22,869 nt of DNA from Pseudomonadota bacterium (GTDB lineage: Bacteria > Pseudomonadota > Gammaproteobacteria > Burkholderiales > Burkholderiaceae_B), in the NCBI GenBank assembly GCA_023432075.1, contig JAEYVD010000566.1, forward strand, positions 1 to 22,869, in the 5' to 3' direction. The position numbers and the translations under genes are program-made. A model generated the notes under the pieces. It was given only the letters and a program-made list of their open reading frames with translations, made no database searches and was not told the origin of the DNA. This document shows positions 8,933-16,339 of the stretch, in pieces (position 1 is the first letter of the stretch; each line of letters begins with the position of its first letter).

Positions 8933-8949
8933 TGAGGAGGGCAGCCGAC

Positions 8950-9261
8950 ATGGTCAGACTGAAAGACATCGCCAAGGCTTGCAAGAGCAAGAACGCCGGG
9001 CCTTTTTCCATCACGTTGGACATCATGTTCGACGACGCGGCGCTGTTCGAACGCGTGCGCGCCACGGGCGTCGTGAGCGCGGCGTTGATCGCGCGGCTGT
9101 ACGGCGTGCGCGAAGGGGACGTGCTCTTTACCGAGTATCCGCCCGCCCTGGCGTGGAAGGCGACCCTGCCGCGGCCGGTGGCCTCGGGCGCGGTGGGGGA
9201 CGTGGATGTGTACGGCGCGCAGCAGCATGCGCCGTTGCTGGATATCGAAGTACCGCTGTGA
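8950..9261 (+). CDS. DUF4387 domain protein (small partner of AtuA-family protein)
   Basis: This 103-residue protein is recognised as DUF4387 from the N-terminal KSKNAGPFSITLDIMFDD segment, the LYGVREGDV segment and the C-terminal GDVDVYGAQQHAPLLDIEVP segment. The family has no established biochemical function. It is usually small and found next to DUF1446/AtuA-type proteins, so it may be a second subunit (inference). ATG 8950 is chosen because a GAGGAGGG ribosome-binding sequence lies 8 bases upstream; an ATG at 8932 would overlap the previous stop and add six residues, but would leave that sequence inside the gene. No signal peptide or membrane segment is visible. Confidence 0.85.
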   Translation: MVRLKDIAKACKSKNAGPFSITLDIMFDDAALFERVRATGVVSAALIARLYGVREGDVLFTEYPPALAWKATLPRPVASGAVGDVDVYGAQQHAPLLDIEVPL

Positions 9262-9266
9262 CGCTG

Positions 9267-9284
9267 ACGGCCGTCCACGGCCGT
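9267..9284 (+). other. GC-rich stem-loop between DUF4387 gene and ABC binding-protein gene
   Basis: Two copies of the self-complementary octamer ACGGCCGT, separated by CC, can form a 7-base-pair stem with a TCCA loop just after the DUF4387 stop. No T-run follows, so it is not a typical terminator. It may act as an mRNA processing or stabilising element that lets the abundant binding protein be expressed differently from the upstream enzymes. Seen in sequence; the role is inferred. Confidence 0.35.
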
Positions 9285-9344
9285 TCCCCGCGCATAGCGC
9301 CTGTTGTTCCCGCAGTCACTACACAAAAAAGACAGGAGAGAGAC

Positions 9345-10520
9345 ATGAATCGAGTTTGCAAGGTGATGCTGCCTCTGGCGCTTGCGCTACCCGCTGCGGC
9401 CATGGCGCAAGACACGCTCAAGATCGGCGCGCTGGTGACGTTGTCGGGCGCGGGCGCCGCGTGGGGCCAGGCGCTGCTGTACGGCGCCGAGCTGGCCGCC
9501 GACGACGTCAATGCGCAGGGCGGCCTGGAGGTGGGCGGCAAGAAGTACAAGATCAGCGTCATTCCCTATGACGACAAGTACCAGTCCGCCGAGGCAGTCA
9601 CGGCCGCCAACCGCCTGGTCAGCGACGACAAGGTCAAGTACATCATCGGCCCCATGGGTTCCGCGCCGGCGCTCGCCGTTCAGCCGGTCACGGAGCGCGA
9701 GAAGGTCATCATCATGACGCTGGGCTTCACCAACAAGGCGCTCAGCCCGGAAAAGCCGTATTCGTTCCGGCCCAACCTGACGACCGAGGAGACCGCCCCG
9801 CCCATCATCGCGTGGCTGGTAAAGCGCTTTTCCCTGAAGCAGGTTGGGGGGCTGTTTCCGAACGACGAATCGGGCCAGCAGATTTCAAACGACCTGGCCA
9901 AGGCGTACGAGAAGGCGGGCGCGGCGCTTTCCAGCAAGGAGTTCTTCGAGCGCCAACGGGTGGACATGGTGCCGCTTCTGACGCGGATGATCAGCTCGGG
10001 CATCGATGCCATCGAGCTGGACGGAAACTCGCCCGCGACGGCGGGCATGATCGTGCGGCAGGCGCGTGAGCTGGGCTTCAAGGGGCCCATCGTGCGCAAT
10101 GGTGGTCCCGCGACGCCCGAGATCGTGGCGGTGGCGGGCAAGGCGGCGACCGAGGGCATGATGGTGACATCGCTGCAGGACCCGGACAACAAGGAAGTCG
10201 CGAATTACGCCCAGCGCTATCAGGACAAGTACAAGAAGAACATGAACGGGTTCAGCCCCGCGTTCTACGACGGCACGCACATGCTGTTCAAGGCCATGCA
10301 GAACGCAGGCACTGTCGCGGACAGCACCAAGGTGCGCGACGAGCTTGCCAAGCTGAAGGACTACAAGGGCATCCAGGGCGTCGTGAACTGGAGCGGCAAG
10401 GCGCGCTACGGCATCGACCATCAGGTGGCGTCGCCGTTCTTCATCTCGGAGGTCCGCAATGGCCAGGAAGTGACGGTGGCGCGGTGCGATATCGACAAGT
10501 GCGTCGATATCCAGAAATGA
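9345..10520 (+). CDS. ABC transporter periplasmic substrate-binding protein (Liv/branched-chain type)
   Basis: This 391-residue secreted protein has a typical Sec signal peptide (about 1-21, with cleavage likely after AMA before QDTLKIG). The mature part has the type I Liv-family fold signature: KIGALVTLSGAGAAWGQALLYGAELAADDVNAQGG and later an ALSPEKPYSFRP segment. It captures the substrate in the periplasm for the permease-ATPase genes that follow. A strong GACAGGAGAGAG ribosome-binding sequence precedes ATG 9345; the open frame extends about 430 bases further upstream but that part is antisense-like and overlaps the DUF4387 gene in another frame. Liv-type systems carry amino acids, amides, aromatic acids and other small organic acids, so the name does not fix the substrate; context suggests the compound broken down by this operon. 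Confidence 0.92.
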   Translation: MNRVCKVMLPLALALPAAAMAQDTLKIGALVTLSGAGAAWGQALLYGAELAADDVNAQGGLEVGGKKYKISVIPYDDKYQSAEAVTAANRLVSDDKVKYIIGPMGSAPALAVQPVTEREKVIIMTLGFTNKALSPEKPYSFRPNLTTEETAPPIIAWLVKRFSLKQVGGLFPNDESGQQISNDLAKAYEKAGAALSSKEFFERQRVDMVPLLTRMISSGIDAIELDGNSPATAGMIVRQARELGFKGPIVRNGGPATPEIVAVAGKAATEGMMVTSLQDPDNKEVANYAQRYQDKYKKNMNGFSPAFYDGTHMLFKAMQNAGTVADSTKVRDELAKLKDYKGIQGVVNWSGKARYGIDHQVASPFFISEVRNGQEVTVARCDIDKCVDIQK

Positions 10521-10538
10521 GCGGACGGAGGCGATTCC

Positions 10539-11402
10539 ATGTCCAACTTGTTATCCCAGGCGCTGGTCAACGGCGTCATCATTGGCCTGCTTTACTTGCT
10601 GATGGCAGTGGGCTTCACGCTGGTGTTCGGCGTGATGCGGGTGGTGAACTTCGCGCATGGCCAGTTCTACATGGTCGGCGCCTTTGCGACCTATGTGCTG
10701 ATGAGTCACTGGCAGGCGCCTTTCCTGCTGGCCTTGCTGGGCGCTTTTGTCTTGACGGCGGCGTTGGGCTGGCTGGTGGAGTGGGCAGTGCTCAAGCCAT
10801 TCCGGCATGACGAGCTGAACGGCATGATCGCGACCATCGGCGTGGCCATGATCCTGCAGTCGGTGGCGCTGGTGGTGTTTGGCCCGGACTCGCAGATCAT
10901 GCCGCAGGTGGCCGAAGGCGTGTTTCATCTCGGCACGGTGATCATCCCGGCGTCGCGGCTGTATGTGGCGGTCTGCTCGGTGATCGTGCTGGCGGTGCTG
11001 TACGTCTTTCTTATCCATACGCGTCAGGGCAAGGCGTTGCGGGCAGCGGTGCAGGACATGGAGATTGCGACGGCGCAGGGGGTGCGGGCCAAACTGATGT
11101 ACCCGCTGGGCTTCAGCATCGGCGTGGGCCTTGCGGCAATTGCGGGGGCGTTGATGGCGCCGCTGTTCTCCGTGTCGCCCTTCATCGGCAGCACGCCGCT
11201 GCTCAAGGCCTTCATCGTGGTGATCCTGGGCGGATTGGGCAGCGTGCCCGGCGCGGCGGCAGCGAGCCTGCTGCTGGGGGTGTCGGAAAGCCTGGCCAGT
11301 TCGTTCATGAGCAACAGTCTCGCGGAAATCCTGATCTTCGCGCTGGTGATGGGCATTCTGGTGTTGCGGCCCGCCGGGCTGCTGGGCAAGGCGGAGGCGT
11401 GA
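10539..11402 (+). CDS. Liv-type ABC transporter permease, LivH family
   Basis: This 287-residue hydrophobic protein is a LivH-type inner-membrane permease with about eight predicted membrane segments by eye. The diagnostic N-terminal segment NGVIIGLLYLLMAVGFTLVFGVMRVVNFAHGQFYMVGAFATY (residues about 10-50) is clear, as is the GMIATIGVAMILQS stretch. The C-terminal region GLGSVPGAAAASLLLGVSE carries the family EAA-like loop contacts to the ATPases. It forms the transport channel with the LivM-type protein. GGACGGAGGCG precedes ATG 10539. Its stop is one base from the next start. Confidence 0.93.
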   Translation: MSNLLSQALVNGVIIGLLYLLMAVGFTLVFGVMRVVNFAHGQFYMVGAFATYVLMSHWQAPFLLALLGAFVLTAALGWLVEWAVLKPFRHDELNGMIATIGVAMILQSVALVVFGPDSQIMPQVAEGVFHLGTVIIPASRLYVAVCSVIVLAVLYVFLIHTRQGKALRAAVQDMEIATAQGVRAKLMYPLGFSIGVGLAAIAGALMAPLFSVSPFIGSTPLLKAFIVVILGGLGSVPGAAAASLLLGVSESLASSFMSNSLAEILIFALVMGILVLRPAGLLGKAEA

Positions 11403-11403
11403 G

Positions 11404-12411
11404 ATGGATATGAGCAAAGCCGTATTGCCGCCGATGCCGCCAGCCACAGCGCGAGGGATGATCCGCGGGGCCGCCGCGCCCCAGCCGCTGGGAGCAGCGG
11501 GGCTGCTGGGCCTGGCGGTCCTCGCCTGCATACCGTTCTTTCTGAACCAGGCGTTCACCTATCACCTGGCCATCTTCATCTGCATCAACACCATCGTGGT
11601 GACGTCGTTGTCGGTGCTGGCAAGGGCGGGGCAGGTGTCGCTATGCCACGGCGCTTTGGCCGGCGTCGGTGCATACGCCTCGGTGTTCTGCGTCAAGGGG
11701 CTGGGACTGCCCTTCGCCGTGGGGGTGGTGGCCGCGATGGTTGCGGCCGGATGCGTTGCCTACCTGCTCGGGCGCATCGTGCTGCGATTGCAGGGGGTGT
11801 ACTTCGTGCTGGTGACCTTCGCATTCGGGGAGCTGCTGCGCCTGGTGCTGCTCGAGTTCGGCGACGTCACCGGCGGCGCCAACGGCATCACCAACATTCC
11901 GGCTGCGTCGATTGCCGGTTACGTGTTCCTGGAAAAGCCCGCGTTCTACGCGCTGGCGGCGGCAATCGCCATCGCCGTGCTGGCGTTCTTCAAGTGGTTC
12001 TATGCCTCGCCGGCGGGCGAGGCGGTGGACGCGGTGGGCGAGAACCCGGCGCTGGCCGAGTCCAGCGGCATCGGTGTGCGCCGTACGCAGCTGTTCGCTT
12101 TCACGCTGGCAAGTGTCTTTGCCGGCCTGGGCGGCGCGCTGCTGGCTCATTACGTCGGGTACATCTCGCCGGAATCGTTCAACATGCACCTGTCTGTCGC
12201 GCTCATCATCATGATGGTGGTCGGCGGGCGCAGGTACCTGCTGGGCGGACTGGTGGGCGCGCTGGTGATGACGCCGCTGCCCGAGCTCTTTCGCGGCGCC
12301 GTGGAGTCGCAGGACATCCTGTACGGCGTGGCGTTGATACTCATGTTGCGGTTCTTGCCGCAGGGACTGGCAGGCATGCGCCTGCCAAGAAAAGGGAGGA
12401 AGCAGGCATGA
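11404..12411 (+). CDS. Liv-type ABC transporter permease, LivM family
   Basis: This 335-residue hydrophobic protein is a LivM-type permease. The family segment VTSLSVLARAGQVSLCHGALAGVGAYAS (about 62-89) is clear, as are the FGELLRLVLLEFGDVTGGANGI segment (about 141-162) and the ESSGIGVRRTQLFAFTLASVFAGLGGALLAHYVGYISPESF segment near 219-259. It has a soluble N-terminal tail of about 35 residues before the first membrane segment. It pairs with the LivH-type permease to form the inner-membrane pore. ATG 11404 is one base after the preceding stop, and its own stop overlaps the next start in an ATGA, so translation of the three genes is coupled. Confidence 0.93.
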   Translation: MDMSKAVLPPMPPATARGMIRGAAAPQPLGAAGLLGLAVLACIPFFLNQAFTYHLAIFICINTIVVTSLSVLARAGQVSLCHGALAGVGAYASVFCVKGLGLPFAVGVVAAMVAAGCVAYLLGRIVLRLQGVYFVLVTFAFGELLRLVLLEFGDVTGGANGITNIPAASIAGYVFLEKPAFYALAAAIAIAVLAFFKWFYASPAGEAVDAVGENPALAESSGIGVRRTQLFAFTLASVFAGLGGALLAHYVGYISPESFNMHLSVALIIMMVVGGRRYLLGGLVGALVMTPLPELFRGAVESQDILYGVALILMLRFLPQGLAGMRLPRKGRKQA

Positions 12412-13205
12412 CGACGGCGACAACTACGCGGCCGCTGCTTGAAGTCAGGGGCCTGTCCAAGCGGTTCGGCGGCCTGCAGGCGGTAAGCGGCCTCGACCTG
12501 CATGTGGCGCGTGAGGAGGTGGTGGGATTGATCGGCCCGAACGGCGCCGGCAAGAGCACCGCGTTCAACCTTATCAGCGGCACGCTGATTCCCTCGTCAG
12601 GGCAGGTGATCCTGGAGGGGGCGGACATCACGGGCAAGGCGCCCAGCGCCGTCGTCCGGCGGGGGCTTGCCCGCACCTTCCAATCCACCTCGGTCTACCA
12701 GGGCGCGACGGTGGCGCAGAACCTGCTGCGCGGCGCGCTGTCGACGCTGCCCGGTTCGGTGTGGACCCATGTGTTCAGCACCCGGGCGCGCAAGGCCGCG
12801 TTGCAGCGGGTGGCGCGGGACGTGGACGAGATCCTCGAGCTGTCCGGGCTCGGTCCGTACCGGGACGTTGCGGCCGGCGGGCTGGCCTACGGGCATCAGA
12901 AGCTGCTGGGCGTGGCGATCGGCTTCGCAACCAATCCCAAGATCCTGCTGCTGGATGAGCCGGCTGCGGGGCTGAACGGCGAGGAGTGCGCCGAGCTGGG
13001 CCGGCTGCTGCAGCGGTTGCGCAGGCATCGCGGCATCTCTGTGCTGTTCGTGGAGCATCACATGGCTGTCGTGATGGAGCTTTGCCATCGTATCTACGTG
13101 TTGGTCCAGGGACGCAAGATCGCCGAAGGCACGCCTCAGGAGATCCAATCCAATCCCGCCGTCATCGAAGCCTATCTGGGAGCGCCCGACTATGCCCATG
13201 CTTGA
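12408..13205 (+). CDS. Liv-type ABC transporter ATP-binding protein, LivG family
   Basis: This 265-residue cytoplasmic ATPase has Walker A GPNGAGKST at 43-51, an AYGHQK signature at 160-165 (LivG proteins normally carry a YGQQ-type variant rather than LSGGQ), Walker B ILLLDE at 179-184 and an H-loop histidine at 217 in VEHHM. The segment ARTFQSTSVYQGATVAQNLL near 88-107 is the usual LivG Q-loop region. With the LivF-type protein it powers import. AAAGGGAGGAAGC precedes ATG 12408, which overlaps the LivM stop. Catalytic motifs are intact. Confidence 0.93.
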   Translation: MTTATTTRPLLEVRGLSKRFGGLQAVSGLDLHVAREEVVGLIGPNGAGKSTAFNLISGTLIPSSGQVILEGADITGKAPSAVVRRGLARTFQSTSVYQGATVAQNLLRGALSTLPGSVWTHVFSTRARKAALQRVARDVDEILELSGLGPYRDVAAGGLAYGHQKLLGVAIGFATNPKILLLDEPAAGLNGEECAELGRLLQRLRRHRGISVLFVEHHMAVVMELCHRIYVLVQGRKIAEGTPQEIQSNPAVIEAYLGAPDYAHA

Positions 13206-13905
13206 AGCGCAATCCATTGCCGTGCGCTATGGCCAGCTCGAGGCCGTGCACGACGTGTCGCTGCATGTCGGCGACGGCGAGATCGTGGCGCTGGTGGGGT
13301 CCAACGGCGCCGGCAAGTCCACGACGCTCAAGGCGATGATGGGGCTGAAGACGCTGGCGCGCGGCGACCTGCGCTGGGACGGCCAGTCGATTGCCGCGAT
13401 GCCGGCCGCCGGCCGCGTTGCGCGGGGCATCGCGCTCTCGCCCGAGGGGCGGCGGCTGTTCCCGCGGATGTCGGTCATGGACAACCTGGAACTGGGCGCC
13501 TACACCACGCGCTGCGCGGCCACGCGCCGGCGCACGCTGGACATGATCTACGGTTTGTTCCCCCGTGTGCAGGAGCGGCGCGCGCAAATGGCCGGATCGC
13601 TGTCGGGCGGCGAACAGCAGATGGTGGCGATCGGACGGGCGCTCATGGCCCAGCCGAAACTGCTGTTGCTGGATGAGCCTTCGCTCGGGCTCGCGCCGAA
13701 GGTGGTCGCGGAGATCGCCCACGCGGTCGAACACCTGAACCGGGAATCCGGGTTGTCGATCGTGCTGGTGGAGCAGAACGCGCGGCTCGCCATGCGGCTG
13801 TCGCACCGGGCCTATGTGCTGGAGCGCGGTGAAATCGTGCGCACCGGAACAGGCCAGGAACTACTCGAAGACGATTTCGTGAGACAAGCCTATCTTGGCG
13901 TATAA
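13192..13905 (+). CDS. Liv-type ABC transporter ATP-binding protein, LivF family
   Basis: This 237-residue ATPase has Walker A GSNGAGKST at 36-44, a full LSGGEQQM signature at 137-144, Walker B LLLLDEP ending with D161 and E162, and the LSPEGRRLFPRMSVMDNLELGAY Q-loop-to-helical region (82-104) typical of LivF. It forms the second nucleotide-binding half of the importer. Its ATG overlaps the end of the livG-like gene by 14 bases; the alternative ATG at 13198 would shorten the protein by only two residues. This completes a five-gene importer: binding protein, two permeases and two ATPases, all intact. Confidence 0.93.
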   Translation: MPMLEAQSIAVRYGQLEAVHDVSLHVGDGEIVALVGSNGAGKSTTLKAMMGLKTLARGDLRWDGQSIAAMPAAGRVARGIALSPEGRRLFPRMSVMDNLELGAYTTRCAATRRRTLDMIYGLFPRVQERRAQMAGSLSGGEQQMVAIGRALMAQPKLLLLDEPSLGLAPKVVAEIAHAVEHLNRESGLSIVLVEQNARLAMRLSHRAYVLERGEIVRTGTGQELLEDDFVRQAYLGV

Positions 13906-13926
13906 GGGCGTAGGAGGCGCCCGGCC

Positions 13927-14730
13927 ATGACCAACAACTTACCCTGCTATGAGGTCTACGCGCTGCGTTACGCGCGCATGACCCGTCCAGCCTCGCACAA
14001 CTTCATCCTGCATGATGCGCACGATGGCACGGTGGACATGGATTTCTACGTGTGGCTGATCAAGCTGGGCGACACCGCGATTCTGGTGGACACCGGCTTC
14101 GGCGAGCGCGGTGCGACGCAGCGTGGACGGCCGCTGGACGGATGCCCGATCGAGGCGCTGCGCCATCTGGGCGTGCGGCCCGAACACATCCGCGACGTTA
14201 TCCTCACGCACCTGCATTGGGATCATGCGGGCAATCTGGACAAGCTGCCCAACGCGCGATTCCACGTGCAGGAGGCCGAAGCGGCGTTCGCGACGGGGCC
14301 CTGCATGTGCCAGCCGGTGCTGCGCCGCGCCTTCGCGGTGGAGGACGTGTGCGAGTTCGTGCGGCGGCTGTACGAGGATCGCGTGGAATTTCACGACGGC
14401 GACGACGTGCTGCAGCCCGGCATCGAGCTCCTGCACATCGGCGGCCATACCAAGGGGCTGCAGGCGGTGCGGGTGCACACGGCCCGCGGCTGGGTGGTGC
14501 TGGCTTCCGACGCGGCACATTATTACGACAACGCGACGCTGAAGCTGCCGTTTCCGGTGGTGGTGGACGTGGAACAGATGCTGGCCGGGCATAAACGCCT
14601 GCTGAAGCTGGCCGGCTCGGTCAGCCATTTCGTGCCGGGACATGACCCGCTGGTGCTCAAGCGTTATCCCCGGTTGCCCGGCGATCTGCCTCTGCCGGTC
14701 GCCGTCCTGCACGAGAATCCTTCGGACTGA
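13927..14730 (+). CDS. Metallo-beta-lactamase-fold hydrolase (AHL-lactonase-like family)
   Basis: This 267-residue protein has the dinuclear-metal binding set of the metallo-beta-lactamase fold: HLHWDH with H95, H97, D99 and H100, then H174 in GGHTKG, D195 in SDAAHY and H239 in PGHDP. Its N-terminus and the FYVWLIKLGDTAILVDTGFGERG segment resemble proteins annotated as N-acyl-homoserine lactonases, which open lactone rings. No signal peptide is seen. A TAGGAGGC ribosome-binding sequence precedes ATG 13927, 21 bases after the LivF stop, so it belongs to the same transcript. In this catabolic setting a pathway lactone or ester is at least as likely a substrate as a quorum signal (inference). 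Confidence 0.85.
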   Translation: MTNNLPCYEVYALRYARMTRPASHNFILHDAHDGTVDMDFYVWLIKLGDTAILVDTGFGERGATQRGRPLDGCPIEALRHLGVRPEHIRDVILTHLHWDHAGNLDKLPNARFHVQEAEAAFATGPCMCQPVLRRAFAVEDVCEFVRRLYEDRVEFHDGDDVLQPGIELLHIGGHTKGLQAVRVHTARGWVVLASDAAHYYDNATLKLPFPVVVDVEQMLAGHKRLLKLAGSVSHFVPGHDPLVLKRYPRLPGDLPLPVAVLHENPSD

Positions 14731-14736
14731 ATCCAC

Positions 14737-14760
14737 GCACGGCGCGCCCGCGCGGCGTGC
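14737..14760 (+). terminator. Strong GC-rich hairpin, possible terminator or attenuator
   Basis: A 24-base imperfect palindrome can form five outer and five inner base pairs around one G-G mismatch, with a two-base apex as drawn (in practice a slightly larger loop). It starts seven bases after the hydrolase stop. A pyrimidine-rich stretch with a TCTCTTT run follows after about eight bases, a weak version of a rho-independent terminator. If it works, expression of the MmgE/PrpD gene would be reduced or depend on its own promoter. Confidence 0.4.
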
Positions 14761-14790
14761 CCACCTATCTCTTTGGGACTTCTTGCTACC

Positions 14791-16194
14791 ATGCATTCAC
14801 CTTCCAATCTTCGGGCGCCGTCTTCCAGCCTTGCGCTGGGACTCGCCCGCTTTGCGCGCGGCCTCACGCTCGAATCGCTTCCAGCCACGGTGCGCGAAAA
14901 GTCGCTGCTCCACATCATCGATGCCATCGGGCTGGGCATCGCCGCGCATCAATTCGACTTCTCCGGGCCGGGGCTGGCCGGCATTCGCGCGGCCGGCGCG
15001 CCGGGCGACGCCACCGTGATCGGCGGCGGCCCGGCGCTTTCCCCGCGCGACGCGGCCATGGCCAACGGCTACCTGATGCACGGGCTGGATTTCGACGACA
15101 CGCATCCCGGCGCCATCGTGCACCCGTCGGTGGCCTGCCTGCCGGCGGCGTTGGCGCTCGCCGAGACCCGCGGCATGCGCTGGGGCGAACTGCTGACCGC
15201 GTATGCCATCGGTATGGAAACCGCCATCCGGCTGGGGCGATCCGTCAAGGGCGGCTTTCACCACGGCGGCTACCACGCGACGGGCGTGGTGTCGCACTTC
15301 AGCTCGGCGCTGGTGGCGGGCAAGCTGCTGGGCCTGTCGGAAGACCAGCTTGTTGCGGCGCAGGGCATCGCCGCAAGCACCGCCTCGGGCGTGCAGGTTT
15401 TCCTGGAGGACGGCGCATGGACCAAGCGGCTGCACCCCGGTTGGGGCGCCTTTGCCGGCATTACCGCCGCGCAGATGGCTCAAGCCGGCTTCTTTGGCCC
15501 GCGCCGGCCTTACGAGGGACAGTTCGGCCTGTACGAGACCCACATGCAGGCCCGCGCGGACCAAGTGGATGCCGACTCGGTCATCAGCGCACTGGGCCAT
15601 GAATGGACGCTGCTCGAGACGTCGATCAAGCCCTATCCGGTGTGCCATTTCATCCACGGCTGCGCCGAAGCGGCGCTGCGGCTCCAGGCCACCATCCAGG
15701 ATGCCGGCCGCATCCGCTCGGTCGCCTGCGAGCTGCCTGCGCCCACGCTTCCCATCGTGGCCGAGCCCGCACACATCAAGACCCGGCCCCGCAGCGACTA
15801 CGACGCCAAGTTCAGCGTGCAGTTCGTCGTGGCCGCCTGCCTGGCGCTGGGCCGCTTCACGCTTCATGAATTGGCGCCCGCCCGGTTGGGGGATCCCGAA
15901 CTGTTATCGCTGGCGGGGCGCACCACCTGCCGCGCACAGGAAGTCACGGCGTTCCCGAAGTACTTTTCGGGCGCGGTAACGGTCACGCTGCACGACGGCA
16001 CGCAACTGCACGAAGCCGTGCCCATCAACCTGGGCAGCGGCGATCGCGCGCTGCGCCAGGCCGACATCGTCGACAAATTCCGGGCCAATGCCGGCCTGAC
16101 GCTGCCGGAAGTGCGCACCACGCTGATCCTGGACGCCTTCCTGTCCGCAGAGCCGTCCACCCCGGTTCGTGACTTGACCAAGCTCCTGGCCTGA
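14791..16194 (+). CDS. MmgE/PrpD family protein
   Basis: This 467-residue protein is of the MmgE/PrpD family, which includes 2-methylcitrate dehydratase, cis-aconitate decarboxylase and at least one epimerase of an imino-dicarboxylate. The family segment MANGYLMHGLDFDDTHPGAIVHPSVACLPAALALAE (about 90-125) is clear, as are GGYHATGVVSHFSSALVAGKLLGL (about 159-182) and the KPYPVCHFIHGCAEAAL segment near 280. Length is typical. The reaction is probably a dehydration, decarboxylation or epimerisation of a carboxylate intermediate. ATG 14791 is preferred over TTG 14773, although the ribosome-binding signal (GGGAC about 12 bases upstream) is weak. A hairpin lies just upstream, so the gene may be expressed at a lower level than the transporter. 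Confidence 0.9.
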   Translation: MHSPSNLRAPSSSLALGLARFARGLTLESLPATVREKSLLHIIDAIGLGIAAHQFDFSGPGLAGIRAAGAPGDATVIGGGPALSPRDAAMANGYLMHGLDFDDTHPGAIVHPSVACLPAALALAETRGMRWGELLTAYAIGMETAIRLGRSVKGGFHHGGYHATGVVSHFSSALVAGKLLGLSEDQLVAAQGIAASTASGVQVFLEDGAWTKRLHPGWGAFAGITAAQMAQAGFFGPRRPYEGQFGLYETHMQARADQVDADSVISALGHEWTLLETSIKPYPVCHFIHGCAEAALRLQATIQDAGRIRSVACELPAPTLPIVAEPAHIKTRPRSDYDAKFSVQFVVAACLALGRFTLHELAPARLGDPELLSLAGRTTCRAQEVTAFPKYFSGAVTVTLHDGTQLHEAVPINLGSGDRALRQADIVDKFRANAGLTLPEVRTTLILDAFLSAEPSTPVRDLTKLLA

Positions 16195-16339
16195 GCGCCG
16201 CGCCTGAGACTTCGGCGGGATGGGCAAGGACGGCCGGCCGCAGTATGCTAGCCAGCCGTCCGATGGCGGCCCCGCCCGCTGGAGGCGCCCCGCCCGCCGG
16301 CGATTCGCAACGCTGGCCCCAACAAGAAGATGTCACGCC

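Noticed and set aside
8913..9344. Upstream extension of the binding-protein open frame to 8913
   Set aside because: It would place a charged, low-complexity sequence before a clear signal peptide and overlap the DUF4387 gene; ATG 9345 has a strong ribosome-binding sequence.
14757..15602. Open frame of about 280 codons in another frame over the MmgE/PrpD gene
   Set aside because: The translation is arginine/glycine-rich with no family features, whereas the overlapping frame encodes a full-length MmgE/PrpD protein.
16269..16297. Near-repeat of GCCCCGCCCGC upstream of the second LysR gene
   Set aside because: Only two short GC-only copies in a very GC-rich gap; not distinguishable from base composition.
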